Shown in pieces: positions 26,266-34,590 of a stretch of 61,212 bases of DNA (its first letter is position 1; each line of letters starts with the position of its first letter). The stretch is from Actinomycetota bacterium (GTDB lineage: Bacteria; Actinomycetota; Thermoleophilia; Solirubrobacterales; 70-9). The stretch spans positions 46,922-108,133 of the forward strand of contig VAYN01000008.1 of the NCBI GenBank assembly GCA_005885405.1, given 5' to 3'. Both the position numbers and the translations under genes were made by a program. The notes below the pieces were generated by a model. It was not told where the DNA came from, did no database searches, and was given only the letters and a program-made list of their open reading frames with translations.

Positions 26266-27740
26266 GCGACGTCCTCGCTGGCGTCGGGCTGGTCCTCGCC
26301 GCCGGGGCGAGCGCGGCTGCGATCCTGCTGCCGCCGGGGCGGCCGCGGGCGCTGCTGATGGTGGCGGCGATGGCGCTCTTCCCGGTCCTCATCCTCGGCG
26401 ACCAGTGGCACACCGCCCAGATCGTCGACCTCCGCCACGACGAGGGGCGGATCGTCGCCCTGTTGGCGGTCGCCGCGGCGGTGATTGCAGCCCTCGCCTA
26501 CGCCTTCCGCCGTTGGCCGATCCTGATGCCGCTGGCGATCATCTTCGCGATCCCGTTCCGCGTGCCGCTGGAGGCCGGGGGGGACACCGCCAACCTCCTC
26601 GTCCCCCTCTACCTGGTGATCGCAGCGGCGGTCGTGGCGACGCTGCTGCGCGACTGGTCCGAGCCACCGCCGGGTCACGCCCCGCGACCCCTCGCCTGGC
26701 TGCTGGCGGCGGTCGTCGTCCTCTACGCCTTGCAGGCCCTCTACTCGGATGACTTCTCGAAGGGGCTGCAGAACGTCTGCTTCTTCTTCGTCCCCTTCAC
26801 GATCGCCTACCGGCTCCTGCGCGAGGTGGTCTGGGATGGGCGGCTGCTGAAGTGGGCGCTGGTCGTGATCGGCGTTGAGGCGAGCGCCTTCGTCCTCATC
26901 GGCAGCGTCGAGTACCTGACGCAGAGCCTGTTCTGGAACGACCAGATCATCCGCTCCAACGAATTCCACACCTACTTCCGCGTCAACTCGGTCTTCTGGG
27001 ACCCGAACGTCTACGGGCGCTACCTGGCGCTGGTGACGACGATCGCCGCCGCGGCGATGCTCTGGGCGCGAACCCGGGAGACGTTCTGGCTCCTCACCGG
27101 GTTGATCGCGGTCCTCTGGATCGGCCTCGTCCCGACCTTCTCGCAGTCGAGCTTCCTCGCCTTGCTGGCAGGTCTCGCTGTTCTGGCGGCGATCCGCTGG
27201 AGTCCGAAGTGGACGCTGGCGGCTGTCGGCGCCGGCCTCGTCGGCGCGATTCTCGTCGTCCTCTTCGTCGGCGGTTCCGGCAAGCTCACCTGGGACCGCT
27301 TCAACGTCGACCTCAGCGGCCGCGGCAGCCTCGTCTCCGGGGGCGCTGACCTCTTCGCCGAAAAGCCGGTGCAGGGTTATGGGTCGGGTTCGTTTCAGGC
27401 GGCTTACCGCGACCACCGCGAGAACGAAGACGCCCCGGTCACCGTCTCCCATACGGAGCCGGTCACCGTCGCCGCGGAGCAAGGCTTGGTCGGCCTAGTC
27501 GCCTACTTCGCCCTGATCTTCGTCGCACTCGGCACCCTCGGACGCGGCCTCTGGGGGCCGCGCCCACCGGATTTGGCAGCCCGCGCCGCCGTCCTGGCAG
27601 CCTTTGTCGCGCTCCTTGTACACACCCTCGCCTACGCTGGGTTCTTCGAGGACCCGATCACCTGGGTGCTGCTGGCCGTGGGAGCCTCGCTCGCCCACGC
27701 GGTCGCCGGCGACGACCCGGTGATCCGCCGCCCCGCCTAG
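26259..27740 (+). CDS. O-antigen ligase/polymerase-like membrane protein
   Basis: A 493-residue polytopic protein with about 11-12 predicted membrane helices. The Wzy_C/O-antigen-ligase signature lies near residues 345-400 in a large outer loop: LFAEKPVQGYGSGSF and then TVSHTEPVTVAAEQGLVG, including the conserved His followed by a Glu-rich turn. Such proteins polymerise undecaprenyl-linked repeat units or ligate polymer to an acceptor. The GTG start overlaps the preceding gene by seven bases. In this cluster it is the best candidate for the repeat-unit polymerase beside the flippase that follows. Confidence 0.85.
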   Translation: MLSDVLAGVGLVLAAGASAAAILLPPGRPRALLMVAAMALFPVLILGDQWHTAQIVDLRHDEGRIVALLAVAAAVIAALAYAFRRWPILMPLAIIFAIPFRVPLEAGGDTANLLVPLYLVIAAAVVATLLRDWSEPPPGHAPRPLAWLLAAVVVLYALQALYSDDFSKGLQNVCFFFVPFTIAYRLLREVVWDGRLLKWALVVIGVEASAFVLIGSVEYLTQSLFWNDQIIRSNEFHTYFRVNSVFWDPNVYGRYLALVTTIAAAAMLWARTRETFWLLTGLIAVLWIGLVPTFSQSSFLALLAGLAVLAAIRWSPKWTLAAVGAGLVGAILVVLFVGGSGKLTWDRFNVDLSGRGSLVSGGADLFAEKPVQGYGSGSFQAAYRDHRENEDAPVTVSHTEPVTVAAEQGLVGLVAYFALIFVALGTLGRGLWGPRPPDLAARAAVLAAFVALLVHTLAYAGFFEDPITWVLLAVGASLAHAVAGDDPVIRRPA

Positions 27741-27749
27741 GGTTCTGCC

Positions 27750-29291
27750 ATGTCGGGATACCTGCGCCGACTGGCGACGACCGGCGCCGCCTACACGGCG
27801 GCGAGCATCCTCAGCAAGGTCATCGCGGTCGCGCTGCTGCCGCTCTACACGCGCCACCTGAGCCTGGCCGACTATGGGGTGGCCGAGGTCCTCTTCGCCG
27901 CCGTCGTCTTCGCCAGCATCGTCGTCCGCCTCGGCCTGATCGAGGCGATCTTGCGCTTCTACTACCAGGAGGACGAGGACCCCGGAAGGGTCGTGGCCGG
28001 TAGCTTCGCCGGCCTCTTCTGGCTCTCGACGCTCGCCGCTCTGATCGCCCTCCCGTTCGCAGGACCCCTCTCCGAGCTGCTGCTTGACGAATCGGCGCCC
28101 GGGCTGATGCGGATCGCGATCGGCGGGCTCTGGGTGCTGACGATGTGGGAGTTCATGCTGACCCTGTTCCGGCTCGAAGAGCGGGCGCGTGCCTTCTTCC
28201 TGACGACGATCCTCAACGTCGTCGCCGCGATCGCGCTCACGGTCGTCCTCGTCGTCGGCCTCGACGAGGGGGCGCGTGGCCTCCTGCTCGGCAGCTACGC
28301 GACCGGCGGCGTTTTCGTCGTCGCCCTGATCGCGCTGCAGTGGCGCCGGCTCTCGCTGCGAATCGACCGGCCGCTGCTGCGCCGGCTCTTCCGCTTCGGG
28401 CTGCCGACGATGCCGGCCGAGGTCTCCCTCTACGCGCTCAACTTCGTCGACCGGCTGATCATCCTCCGCTCGGTCGGCGCCGCCGAGGCCGGCCTCTACT
28501 CGCTCGCGGTCAAGTTCGCGCAGGCGGTCAACGTCCTCGTCCGCGGCTTCCAGCTCGCCTGGCCGCCGCTCGCCTACTCGATCCGCGACGACGAGGAGGC
28601 CCGCCGCGTCTACGCAACCGTCGTCACCCTCTTCGTCGCCGCCTGCGCCTTCGTCGTCACCGGCATGTGGCTGTTCTCGCGCTGGATCGTCCGCGCCCTG
28701 GCGGCGCCGAAATTCTTCGACTCCTGGGAGGCGATCGGCCTCGTCTCCACCGCCGTTACCCTCTACGCGCTCTACCTCGTCCTCGTTGTCATCCTCGGCC
28801 GCACCGGCCGTACCGAGTTCAACCTTCCGGCCGCGGTCGGCGCCCTCGTCGCCAACATCGTCCTCAACCTGGCGCTGGTGCCTTCAATGGGGATCGTCGG
28901 CGCCGGCCTCGCCCTCGTCGCCTCCTACATGGTCGTGCTCGGCCTGATGTACGCCTTCACCCAGCGCCTCTTCCCGGTCCCGTACGAGTGGGGCCGGCTG
29001 CTGCGGGTGACGCTGACGGTGGCGGCGCTGGTCGGCGTCGCCGAGCTGCTGACGCCGACCGAGGGCGCACTCGGGCTCCTTCTCCGCGCCGCCCTCTTCG
29101 CCGCCTACCCGCTGGTCCTCTGGCTCAGCGGCTTCTTCAGCGCCGAAGAGCGGGAGTGGATCGAGCGCCTGCGCCACCCGCGCGAGGTGATGGCGAGCTT
29201 CGCGGCGCTGCGCGCACAGCCGTCCGCTGTCGACGGGCGGATCCCCGAGGCATACGAGGTCGAGCGTATGGACGAGGACCTACGCAGCTGA
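27750..29291 (+). CDS. Polysaccharide flippase (MATE/MOP superfamily, Wzx-like)
   Basis: A 513-residue polytopic protein with 12-14 hydrophobic helices. The N-terminus (TTGAAYTAASILSKVIAVAL, LYTRHLSLADYGVAEVL) matches the start typical of polysaccharide transport proteins, and residues about 215-235 (FRFGLPTMPAEVSLYALN, FVDRLIILRSVGAAEAG) mark the start of the second six-helix bundle. It would flip lipid-linked repeat units across the membrane before the polymerase acts. The C-terminal 40 residues are cytoplasmic and charged. Its 3' end overlaps the converging glycosyltransferase gene by 12 bases. Confidence 0.88.
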   Translation: MSGYLRRLATTGAAYTAASILSKVIAVALLPLYTRHLSLADYGVAEVLFAAVVFASIVVRLGLIEAILRFYYQEDEDPGRVVAGSFAGLFWLSTLAALIALPFAGPLSELLLDESAPGLMRIAIGGLWVLTMWEFMLTLFRLEERARAFFLTTILNVVAAIALTVVLVVGLDEGARGLLLGSYATGGVFVVALIALQWRRLSLRIDRPLLRRLFRFGLPTMPAEVSLYALNFVDRLIILRSVGAAEAGLYSLAVKFAQAVNVLVRGFQLAWPPLAYSIRDDEEARRVYATVVTLFVAACAFVVTGMWLFSRWIVRALAAPKFFDSWEAIGLVSTAVTLYALYLVLVVILGRTGRTEFNLPAAVGALVANIVLNLALVPSMGIVGAGLALVASYMVVLGLMYAFTQRLFPVPYEWGRLLRVTLTVAALVGVAELLTPTEGALGLLLRAALFAAYPLVLWLSGFFSAEEREWIERLRHPREVMASFAALRAQPSAVDGRIPEAYEVERMDEDLRS

Positions 29292-30227
29292 AGCGCGGTC
29301 GCGAAGCGATTCCCCACGGCCAGGGAAGAGCGCTTGACGGGCGTGGGCCCACATGATCCGGGGAGACCGGTTAGGGAGAACGGTCGCCGCGAGGGCGCGG
29401 ACGGCGTAGGTCCAGGCGGTGAGGACGCGGACCGTCATCGCGGCGAACGGGCCGTGGTGCTTTCGCATGTAGAGATCGCGGTTGCGGTGGAATTCGACGA
29501 TCCGGGGGAGGCCCTTGGCGAGATCGGTCGAGAGCTGGTCGTGGTGGACGGCCTGCGCGCCAGGGACGTATAGCGAGTGCCAACCCGCTTCGGCGAGGCG
29601 CTTGGCGAAGTCGCACTCGTCGTAGTAGACGAAGAAGGTCGGGTCCATGTAGCCGACCGCGGCCGCCGCTTCGCGGCGGACCATCAGCGCGCTCGACTGC
29701 GCCCAGTCGACCCGGCGGGTCTCGCCGCCGACGCTCTGGACCGTGAAGCGGCGGTGGAGGAAGAGGGCCCCGATCGCCGCGGTGCCAACACCCGGGAAGC
29801 GCCAGGCGGAGGGGACCGGATCGCCGCCGGAGTCGAGCAGCTGCGCGGTCGCGGCGGCGGCTTTGGGATCGGCGTCGAGGGCGGCGATGAGGGCTGCTGC
29901 TGCCCCCGGCCGCAGTTCCGAGTCCTCGTTCAACAACAGGCAGTACCTCCCCTCCGCCTCGCGCATCAGGGTCGAGTCGTTCTCGGCCTTGCCGGTCCGC
30001 CGCTCGAGCGCGATCAGCCGGATCTCGCCGCCGAGCGCCCGCACCGCCTCGGCCGAACCGTCGTCGGAAGCGTTGTCGAGGACGAGGATCTCGCGCTCGA
30101 CCCCGGCGGGGTGGGTGCGCTCGATCGCCGCCAGGCAGGCGAGCAGGTAATCGCGGCCGTTCGTGTTCACGACGCAGTAGGAAAGCGCGGGGGGCAAGGT
30201 GGTCACGATAATCCGCCGCTGCAACAT
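29280..30227 (-). CDS. Family 2 glycosyltransferase (rhamnosyltransferase-like)
   Basis: A 315-residue protein. GT-A fold motifs are YCVVNTNGRDYLLACLAAI, LVLDNASDDGSAEAV, LLLNEDSELRPGAAAAL (acidic metal-binding segment), RVDWAQSSALMVRRE and FFVYYDECDFAKRL. The C-terminus has an amphipathic helix that may touch the membrane. It is the only gene of the cluster on the reverse strand and is divergent from the next glycosyltransferase. The ATG at 30227 lies inside a perfect inverted repeat; a GTG eight codons downstream, with GGCGG upstream, is a credible alternative start. Donor and acceptor sugars cannot be told from sequence. Confidence 0.85.
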   Translation of the reverse strand: MLQRRIIVTTLPPALSYCVVNTNGRDYLLACLAAIERTHPAGVEREILVLDNASDDGSAEAVRALGGEIRLIALERRTGKAENDSTLMREAEGRYCLLLNEDSELRPGAAAALIAALDADPKAAAATAQLLDSGGDPVPSAWRFPGVGTAAIGALFLHRRFTVQSVGGETRRVDWAQSSALMVRREAAAAVGYMDPTFFVYYDECDFAKRLAEAGWHSLYVPGAQAVHHDQLSTDLAKGLPRIVEFHRNRDLYMRKHHGPFAAMTVRVLTAWTYAVRALAATVLPNRSPRIMWAHARQALFPGRGESLRDRASAA

Positions 30228-30240
30228 TCCACTGTTGCAG
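30219..30240. promoter_or_regulatory. Inverted repeat between divergent glycosyltransferase genes
   Basis: CTGCAACA-TTCCAC-TGTTGCAG: perfect 8-bp arms, 6-base centre. It overlaps the first codons of the reverse gene and ends 8 bases before the forward gene start at 30248, a position suited to an operator controlling both. Confidence 0.45.
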
Positions 30241-30247
30241 CACCTTT

Positions 30248-31366
30248 ATGAAGGTCCAACTCGTCGACCCATCGGCGTTCACGCCGCCCTACGACCGCGC
30301 CCTCGCGGCTGCTCTCGCGCGGGCCGGGGCCGAGGTCGAACTGCTGACCAGCCGCTTCCTCCACGGGCCGGTGCCGCCGCCCGCGGGCTACGAGGTCCAG
30401 GAGCGCTTCTACCGCCGCACTTCCGCCCGCGGCCTCGACGCTCGCGCCCGCCTCCCCTTTAAGGCAGCCGAGCACGTTCCCGACATGCTGCGGCTGCGCC
30501 GCGCCCTCGACGGCGACGTCGTCCACTACCAGTGGCTGACGATCCCCTCGCTCGACGCCCGCCTGCTGCCGCCGCGGCGCCCCCGGGTCATGACCGCGCA
30601 CTACATCCTCCCGCCGCGGCCAAGCCGACGGCAGCTGCGCTCGGCCCGCCGCGTCTTTGGTGCGATGAACGCGGTCGTCGCCCACTCCGAGCACAGCGCG
30701 ACCCGGCTGCGGGATGAGGTCGGAGTCGAGGCGGCAAGGGTCCGCGTCATCCCCCACGGCGCCTTCGACTACCTGACGAGGCTGCCGGAGGAGAAGCCGC
30801 TGCCGCCGGAGCTCGCAGGGGCGGAAGGGCCGGTGATCCTCTGCTTCGGCCTGCTGCGCCCATACAAGGGGATCGAGAACCTGATCGAGGCCTACGGGCG
30901 GATCGTCGGCGACGCCGAGCTCTGGATTGTCGGCAATCCGCGCATGGACGTCGAGCCGCTGCGCCGGCAGGCCACCGAGGCGGGCGGGCGCACCCGCTTC
31001 GTCACCCGCTTCGTCGACGAGGCCGAGATCCCGGCGATCTTCCGCCGCGCCGACCTCGTCGTCCTCCCCTATCTCGACGCCGAGCACTCCGGCGTCCTCT
31101 ACACCGGCCTCGCTTTCGGCAAGCCGCTCGTCCTCAGCGCCGTCGGCGGCTTCCCCGAGGTGGCGGCGACGGGCGCGGGGCGATTGGTGCCACCGGGCGA
31201 CGTCGACGCTCTTGCCGCCGCCCTCGACGATTTGGTCAGAGACGAGTCGGCGCGCGCCGAGCTCGCCGCCGCCGCGACCCGCGCCGCCGCCGGCCCCTAC
31301 TCCTGGGAGGAGTCCGCCCGCCTCCATCTCGACCTCTACCGCGAGCTGATCGAGGCGCGCTCATGA
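30248..31366 (+). CDS. Family 4 glycosyltransferase
   Basis: A 372-residue protein with a GT-B fold. The C-terminal donor-binding half shows CFGLLRPYKGIENLIEAYGR and LVVLPYLDAEHSGVLYTGLA, then FGKPLVLSAVGGFPEV, the retaining GT4 signature with Glu of the EX7E motif replaced by the E-H-S-G arrangement common in this family. The N-terminus (MKVQLVDPSAFTPPYDRALA) gives a clear start. The stop overlaps the next start by four bases (31363-31366), so the two transferases are likely made in equal amounts. Probable retaining transferase acting on the lipid-linked repeat unit. Confidence 0.87.
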   Translation: MKVQLVDPSAFTPPYDRALAAALARAGAEVELLTSRFLHGPVPPPAGYEVQERFYRRTSARGLDARARLPFKAAEHVPDMLRLRRALDGDVVHYQWLTIPSLDARLLPPRRPRVMTAHYILPPRPSRRQLRSARRVFGAMNAVVAHSEHSATRLRDEVGVEAARVRVIPHGAFDYLTRLPEEKPLPPELAGAEGPVILCFGLLRPYKGIENLIEAYGRIVGDAELWIVGNPRMDVEPLRRQATEAGGRTRFVTRFVDEAEIPAIFRRADLVVLPYLDAEHSGVLYTGLAFGKPLVLSAVGGFPEVAATGAGRLVPPGDVDALAAALDDLVRDESARAELAAAATRAAAGPYSWEESARLHLDLYRELIEARS

Positions 31367-32517
31367 ACACCGTCGCCGCGATCCTCTTCTGGCTCAGCGC
31401 CGGAGCGCTGGTCTACACCCACATCGGCTATCCGCTGGTGCTGTGGGTGCTGACCCCAGGCCGAATCCGAAGCGGCCGAAGGGATTCGAACCCTCGACCT
31501 TCTGCATGGCAAGCAGACGGTCTCCCCGCGGTCTCGCTGATCATCCCCGCCTATGACGAGGAGGAGGTGATCGCGGCGAAGGTCGCCAACGCGCTCGCGC
31601 TCGACTACCCCCGCGATCGCCTCCAGATCATCGTCGCCTCCGACGGCTCCAGCGACGCCACCGCGGAGCGCGCCCGTGTAGCCGGCGCCGACCTCGTCCT
31701 CGAGCTGCCGCCCGGCGGCAAGGTCGCCGCCCTCAACACTGGTGCCGAACAGGCCACCGGCGAGATTCTCGCCTTCTCCGACGCCAACAGCACCTGGGCG
31801 CCGGATGCACTGCGCCAGCTCATCAATCCCTTCGAGGATCCGAAGGTTGGTTACGTCTGCGGCCAGGTCCGCTTCCTCGACCCCGGCGGCAATAACCTCG
31901 AGGGCGCCTACTGGCGCTATGAGATGGCGGTGCGGGAGATGGAGTCCGCCCTCGCCGGCGTCACCGCCGGCAACGGCGCGATCTACGCCGTGCGTCGCGC
32001 GGCCTACATCCCGCTCGCCCCCTCCGGCAGCCACGACCTGAGCTTCCCGTTCGCGTTCGCCAAGCGCGGCCTCCGGTCCCTCTACGCGCCCGCGGCGCGC
32101 GCCGAGGAGAAGATGGTCCCGACCGTCGAGGGCGAGTTCGCCCGCAAACGGCGGATGATGGTCGGCCTCTGGGACATCGTCGTCGGCGAGGGGATGCTCT
32201 CGCCCCGCGGCTACCCGCCCCTCTTTGCTTTCGAGATCGTCTCCCACCGCCTGCTCCGCTACCTCAGCCCCGTGCTCCATCTCGTCGCCCTTGTCGCCAA
32301 CGCCTTTCTCCTCGGCGACGGCTGGTTCTATCTAGTCACCTTCGCCCTGCAGCTGGCGCTGCTCGTGGCCGCGCTGCTCGGCCGCTTTCTCCCCCTCGCC
32401 CCATTCCGGATCGCGCGGTACTACGTCCTCACCACGGCCTCGATCGCCGCCGGCCTCTGGGACCGCCTCCGCGGTGGAGCAGGAGGCCGCTGGGAGAAGG
32501 CCGAGGGAACCCGCTGA
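31363..32517 (+). CDS. Membrane family 2 glycosyltransferase carrying a tRNA-derived insert
   Basis: A 384-residue protein. Membrane helix at about 5-27, then the GT2 domain: VSLIIPAYDEEEVIAAKVAN, IVASDGSSDATAE (nucleotide-binding DGS), AFSDANSTWAPDAL (DxN/DxD metal site), GNGAIYAVRR and KRRMMVGLW (QxxRW-like acceptor motif). Three or so membrane helices close the protein (300-365). This resembles processive, cellulose-synthase-like transferases. Between the first helix and the GT2 domain, residues about 36-52 (GRRDSNPRPSAWQADG) are the antisense translation of a tRNA-Gly 3' part, annotated at 31471-31517. The insert is in frame in a linker and need not abolish activity. Confidence 0.85.
   Translation: MNTVAAILFWLSAGALVYTHIGYPLVLWVLTPGRIRSGRRDSNPRPSAWQADGLPAVSLIIPAYDEEEVIAAKVANALALDYPRDRLQIIVASDGSSDATAERARVAGADLVLELPPGGKVAALNTGAEQATGEILAFSDANSTWAPDALRQLINPFEDPKVGYVCGQVRFLDPGGNNLEGAYWRYEMAVREMESALAGVTAGNGAIYAVRRAAYIPLAPSGSHDLSFPFAFAKRGLRSLYAPAARAEEKMVPTVEGEFARKRRMMVGLWDIVVGEGMLSPRGYPPLFAFEIVSHRLLRYLSPVLHLVALVANAFLLGDGWFYLVTFALQLALLVAALLGRFLPLAPFRIARYYVLTTASIAAGLWDRLRGGAGGRWEKAEGTR
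31471..31517 (-). pseudogene. 3' part of tRNA-Gly(GCC) embedded antisense in a glycosyltransferase frame
   Basis: On the reverse strand: anticodon arm TCTGC-TTGCCAT-GCAGA (31501-31517) with anticodon GCC, five-base variable loop AGGTC, T arm GAGGG-TTCGAAT-CCCTT (31479-31495) with the invariant TTCGAAT, then CGGCCGC as the 3' acceptor strand (31472-31478). No D arm or 5' acceptor strand is found before 31517 and no CCA is encoded. It is therefore a partial tRNA gene, exactly the half that phage and island integrases often use as attachment core. Confidence 0.8.
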
Positions 32518-33080
32518 TGCCGCGCGCCCTCGACATCGCCATCGCCGCTCTCGCCCTGGCGATCCTCTCGCCGGTCCTCTTGATCGCGGCGATCGCGATC
32601 AAGCTGACCAGCCGCGGCCCGGTGATCTACCGGCAGCGCCGGGTCGGGCTCGGCGGCAGCGAGTTCGAGATGTGGAAGCTACGGACGATGGAGCAAGGCT
32701 CCGACCCCGTCGGCGTCGGCAAGGTCGTCTATCGCGACGACCCCCGCGTCACCGCGCCCGGCCGCCTGCTCCGCCGCACCTCGCTCGACGAGATCCCCAA
32801 CTTCGTCAATGTTCTCCGCGGCGAGATGGCGATCGTCGGCCCGCGTCCGACGATCAAGGCCCAGGTCGACGACTACACGCCGCAGCAGAAACGCCGCCAC
32901 GAGGTACTGCCCGGCATCACCGGCTGGGCCCAGGTCCAGGGCCGCGCCGGCATCCCCTGGGAGGAGCGGATCGAGCTTGACGTCTGGTACGTCGATCACC
33001 GCAGCGCCTCACTGGACGCCCGCATCCTCGCCAAGACCCTCTGGCTCGTCCTAACTGGCCAAGGCTTGGCTCCAGATTGA
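32517..33080 (+). CDS. Undecaprenyl-phosphate sugar-1-phosphate transferase (small WcaJ/PglC-type)
   Basis: A 187-residue protein, the minimal monotopic phosphoglycosyl transferase. N-terminal hydrophobic hairpin (about 5-27, IAIAALALAILSPVLLIAAI), then GPVIYRQRRVGLGG, WKLRTM, TSLDEIPNFVNVLRGEMAIV with the catalytic Asp-Glu pair, GPRP and LPGITGWAQVQGR. It transfers a sugar phosphate from its nucleotide to the lipid carrier, starting the repeat unit on the inner membrane face. It overlaps the upstream transferase by one base. It lacks the large N-terminal membrane domain of WcaJ; that role may be covered by the dehydratase at 23115. Confidence 0.92.
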   Translation: MPRALDIAIAALALAILSPVLLIAAIAIKLTSRGPVIYRQRRVGLGGSEFEMWKLRTMEQGSDPVGVGKVVYRDDPRVTAPGRLLRRTSLDEIPNFVNVLRGEMAIVGPRPTIKAQVDDYTPQQKRRHEVLPGITGWAQVQGRAGIPWEERIELDVWYVDHRSASLDARILAKTLWLVLTGQGLAPD

Positions 33081-33100
33081 GCCGGGATAGGGTTTCCCGT

Positions 33101-33652
33101 GTGAGCGCCGACCGCCCCGCCGTCAGCCTGCGCCCGTTCGAGGAAGACGACGCCTCCGCCGTCCACCGCTGGTTCAACAACCCGGCGGCGATAGCTTCGC
33201 TGATGGAGCAGCGGGAGGGCTTCTCGCTCGAGGAAGCCGAAGGCTGGGCGCGCCGGGCGATGGACAATTCCGGCGAGGATCGCAAGTTCGCGATCGTCGT
33301 CGAGGGCTACGAAGAGCCGGTCGGCTTCACCGCCCTCTACGGCCTCTTCCGCCAAACCGCGCCTGAGCTCGGCGCCCTGATCGGCGACGACGTCCGCGGC
33401 AAGGGGGTCGGCCGGCGGGCCGAGGCGCTGACGATTGCGAAGGCCTTCGACGAGTACGGCGCCCACCGTGTCTACGGTCGGATCCCGGCTCGCAACGAGG
33501 TCGCAAAGAAGACGGTCGCCGGCCTCGGTTGGAAGCACGAGGGGACGATGCGCGCCCACCTCGCGCGGAAGCAGGGGCCGCCCGACGACTGCGAGATTTG
33601 GGGAGTCCTACCGGACGAGTTCCGCGCCGCCGCCGCGGACCTGCTCGAGTGA
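33101..33652 (+). CDS. GNAT-family N-acetyltransferase (RimJ/RimL-like)
   Basis: About 183 residues from a GTG at 33101 with AGGG upstream; an in-frame TTG at 33077 would overlap the previous stop. GNAT core: VSLRPFEEDDASAVHRWFNN at the N-terminus, VGFTALYGLFRQTAPELG, then the acetyl-CoA loop GDDVRGKGVGRRAEAL and HRVYGRIPARNEVAKKTVAG, GWKHEGTMRAHL. The architecture is that of RimL-type or nucleotide-sugar N-acetyltransferases. Given the neighbours, acetylation of an amino-sugar is plausible, but protein or antibiotic targets cannot be excluded. The last bases overlap the next GTG start. Confidence 0.8.
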   Translation: MSADRPAVSLRPFEEDDASAVHRWFNNPAAIASLMEQREGFSLEEAEGWARRAMDNSGEDRKFAIVVEGYEEPVGFTALYGLFRQTAPELGALIGDDVRGKGVGRRAEALTIAKAFDEYGAHRVYGRIPARNEVAKKTVAGLGWKHEGTMRAHLARKQGPPDDCEIWGVLPDEFRAAAADLLE

Positions 33653-34575
33653 GCACCGCCCGCGCCGAGCTGATCGCGGACGCGGGGGCGGCCGCGGCAA
33701 GCGACGAGTTTTTCCGCTCCCGCCCATTCCTCGAGGCGGAGGGGGTGACCCACTCGCTGCGGATCGAGAGCGACGAAGGCGGCCTGATTGGCCCACTGAT
33801 CGTCCGCGAGATCCCGGGTACCGACGCCCGCGACGCCACCTCCCCCTACGGCTACCCCGGTCTGGTCGGTTCGCTTCCGATTCTCGACCCGGCCGCGATC
33901 GACTGGAGCGGCACCGGCCTCGTCAGCGCCTTCATCCGTCATGCCCTCGGGCCTTCGCCGCTTGCCAATCCGACCGACCGCAACCTCGTCCAGATCGCCG
34001 ACCCAGCGCTGCCGCCGAAGAGCCGCCCCAGCGACCGCCGCCAAGTCCGTCGCAACCTCGAAGCGGGGTATGAACTGGAGATCGTCCCGGGCGCCGCCGT
34101 CACCCCCGAGCAGCGCGCCGGCTTCCTCGGCGTCTACGAGCAGACGATGCGCCGCACCGCCGCCGCCGAGCACTACTTCTTCGGCGCCGACTATTTCGCC
34201 CGGATCCTCCAGGCCCCCCAGACCTGGCTCGTCCTCGCGACCGCCCCCGGCGGAAGCCTCGCTGCGGCCTCGATCGCGACCGTCAGCGACGGCTACCTGC
34301 ACTACTACCTCAGCGGCAGCGCCGACTCCCACCTGCGGGACTCGCCGATGAAGAACGTCGTCGCCCGCCTCCTCGAGTACTCCAGCGAGCTCGGTCTGCC
34401 GCTCAACCTCGGCGGCGGCATCGCCCCTGGCGACGCGCTCGAGGAGTTCAAGCGTGGCTTCGCCAATCGCCAGCTCACATGGCTCACCTCGGAGCTGGTC
34501 TGCGACGCCGAGACCTACGAGCAGCTCAGCCGCGGGCGCGACGCAGGCGCCTACTTTCCGGCCTACCGCGCCTAG
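33649..34575 (+). CDS. FemAB/GNAT-like acyltransferase
   Basis: About 308 residues, starting at the GTG overlapping the preceding stop. A longer frame from 33529 is rejected because it lies wholly inside the GNAT gene. It matches FemAB-like/BioF2-type proteins with two tandem GNAT-like folds: RPFLEAEGVTHSLR, SPYGYPGLVGS in the first half; RRNLEAGYELEIVPG, YEQTMRRTAAAEHYFF, SIATVSDGYLHYYLSGSA and NLGGGIAPGDALEEFKRGF in the second. The FGxG-like closing motif is typical of proteins in exopolysaccharide clusters that add amino acids or acyl groups to sugars or lipids. It is the last gene of the forward cluster. The substrate is unknown. Confidence 0.82.
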   Translation: MSTARAELIADAGAAAASDEFFRSRPFLEAEGVTHSLRIESDEGGLIGPLIVREIPGTDARDATSPYGYPGLVGSLPILDPAAIDWSGTGLVSAFIRHALGPSPLANPTDRNLVQIADPALPPKSRPSDRRQVRRNLEAGYELEIVPGAAVTPEQRAGFLGVYEQTMRRTAAAEHYFFGADYFARILQAPQTWLVLATAPGGSLAAASIATVSDGYLHYYLSGSADSHLRDSPMKNVVARLLEYSSELGLPLNLGGGIAPGDALEEFKRGFANRQLTWLTSELVCDAETYEQLSRGRDAGAYFPAYRA

Positions 34576-34590
34576 GCGGTTGCGCCAGGC

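Noticed and set aside
26166-27482. 438-codon reverse-strand frame under the O-antigen-ligase gene
   Set aside because: Charged low-complexity shadow; the forward frame has many membrane helices and the ligase signature.
33529-33648. Upstream extension of the FemAB-like frame
   Set aside because: It lies fully inside the GNAT gene; the GTG at 33649 overlapping the GNAT stop is the natural start.
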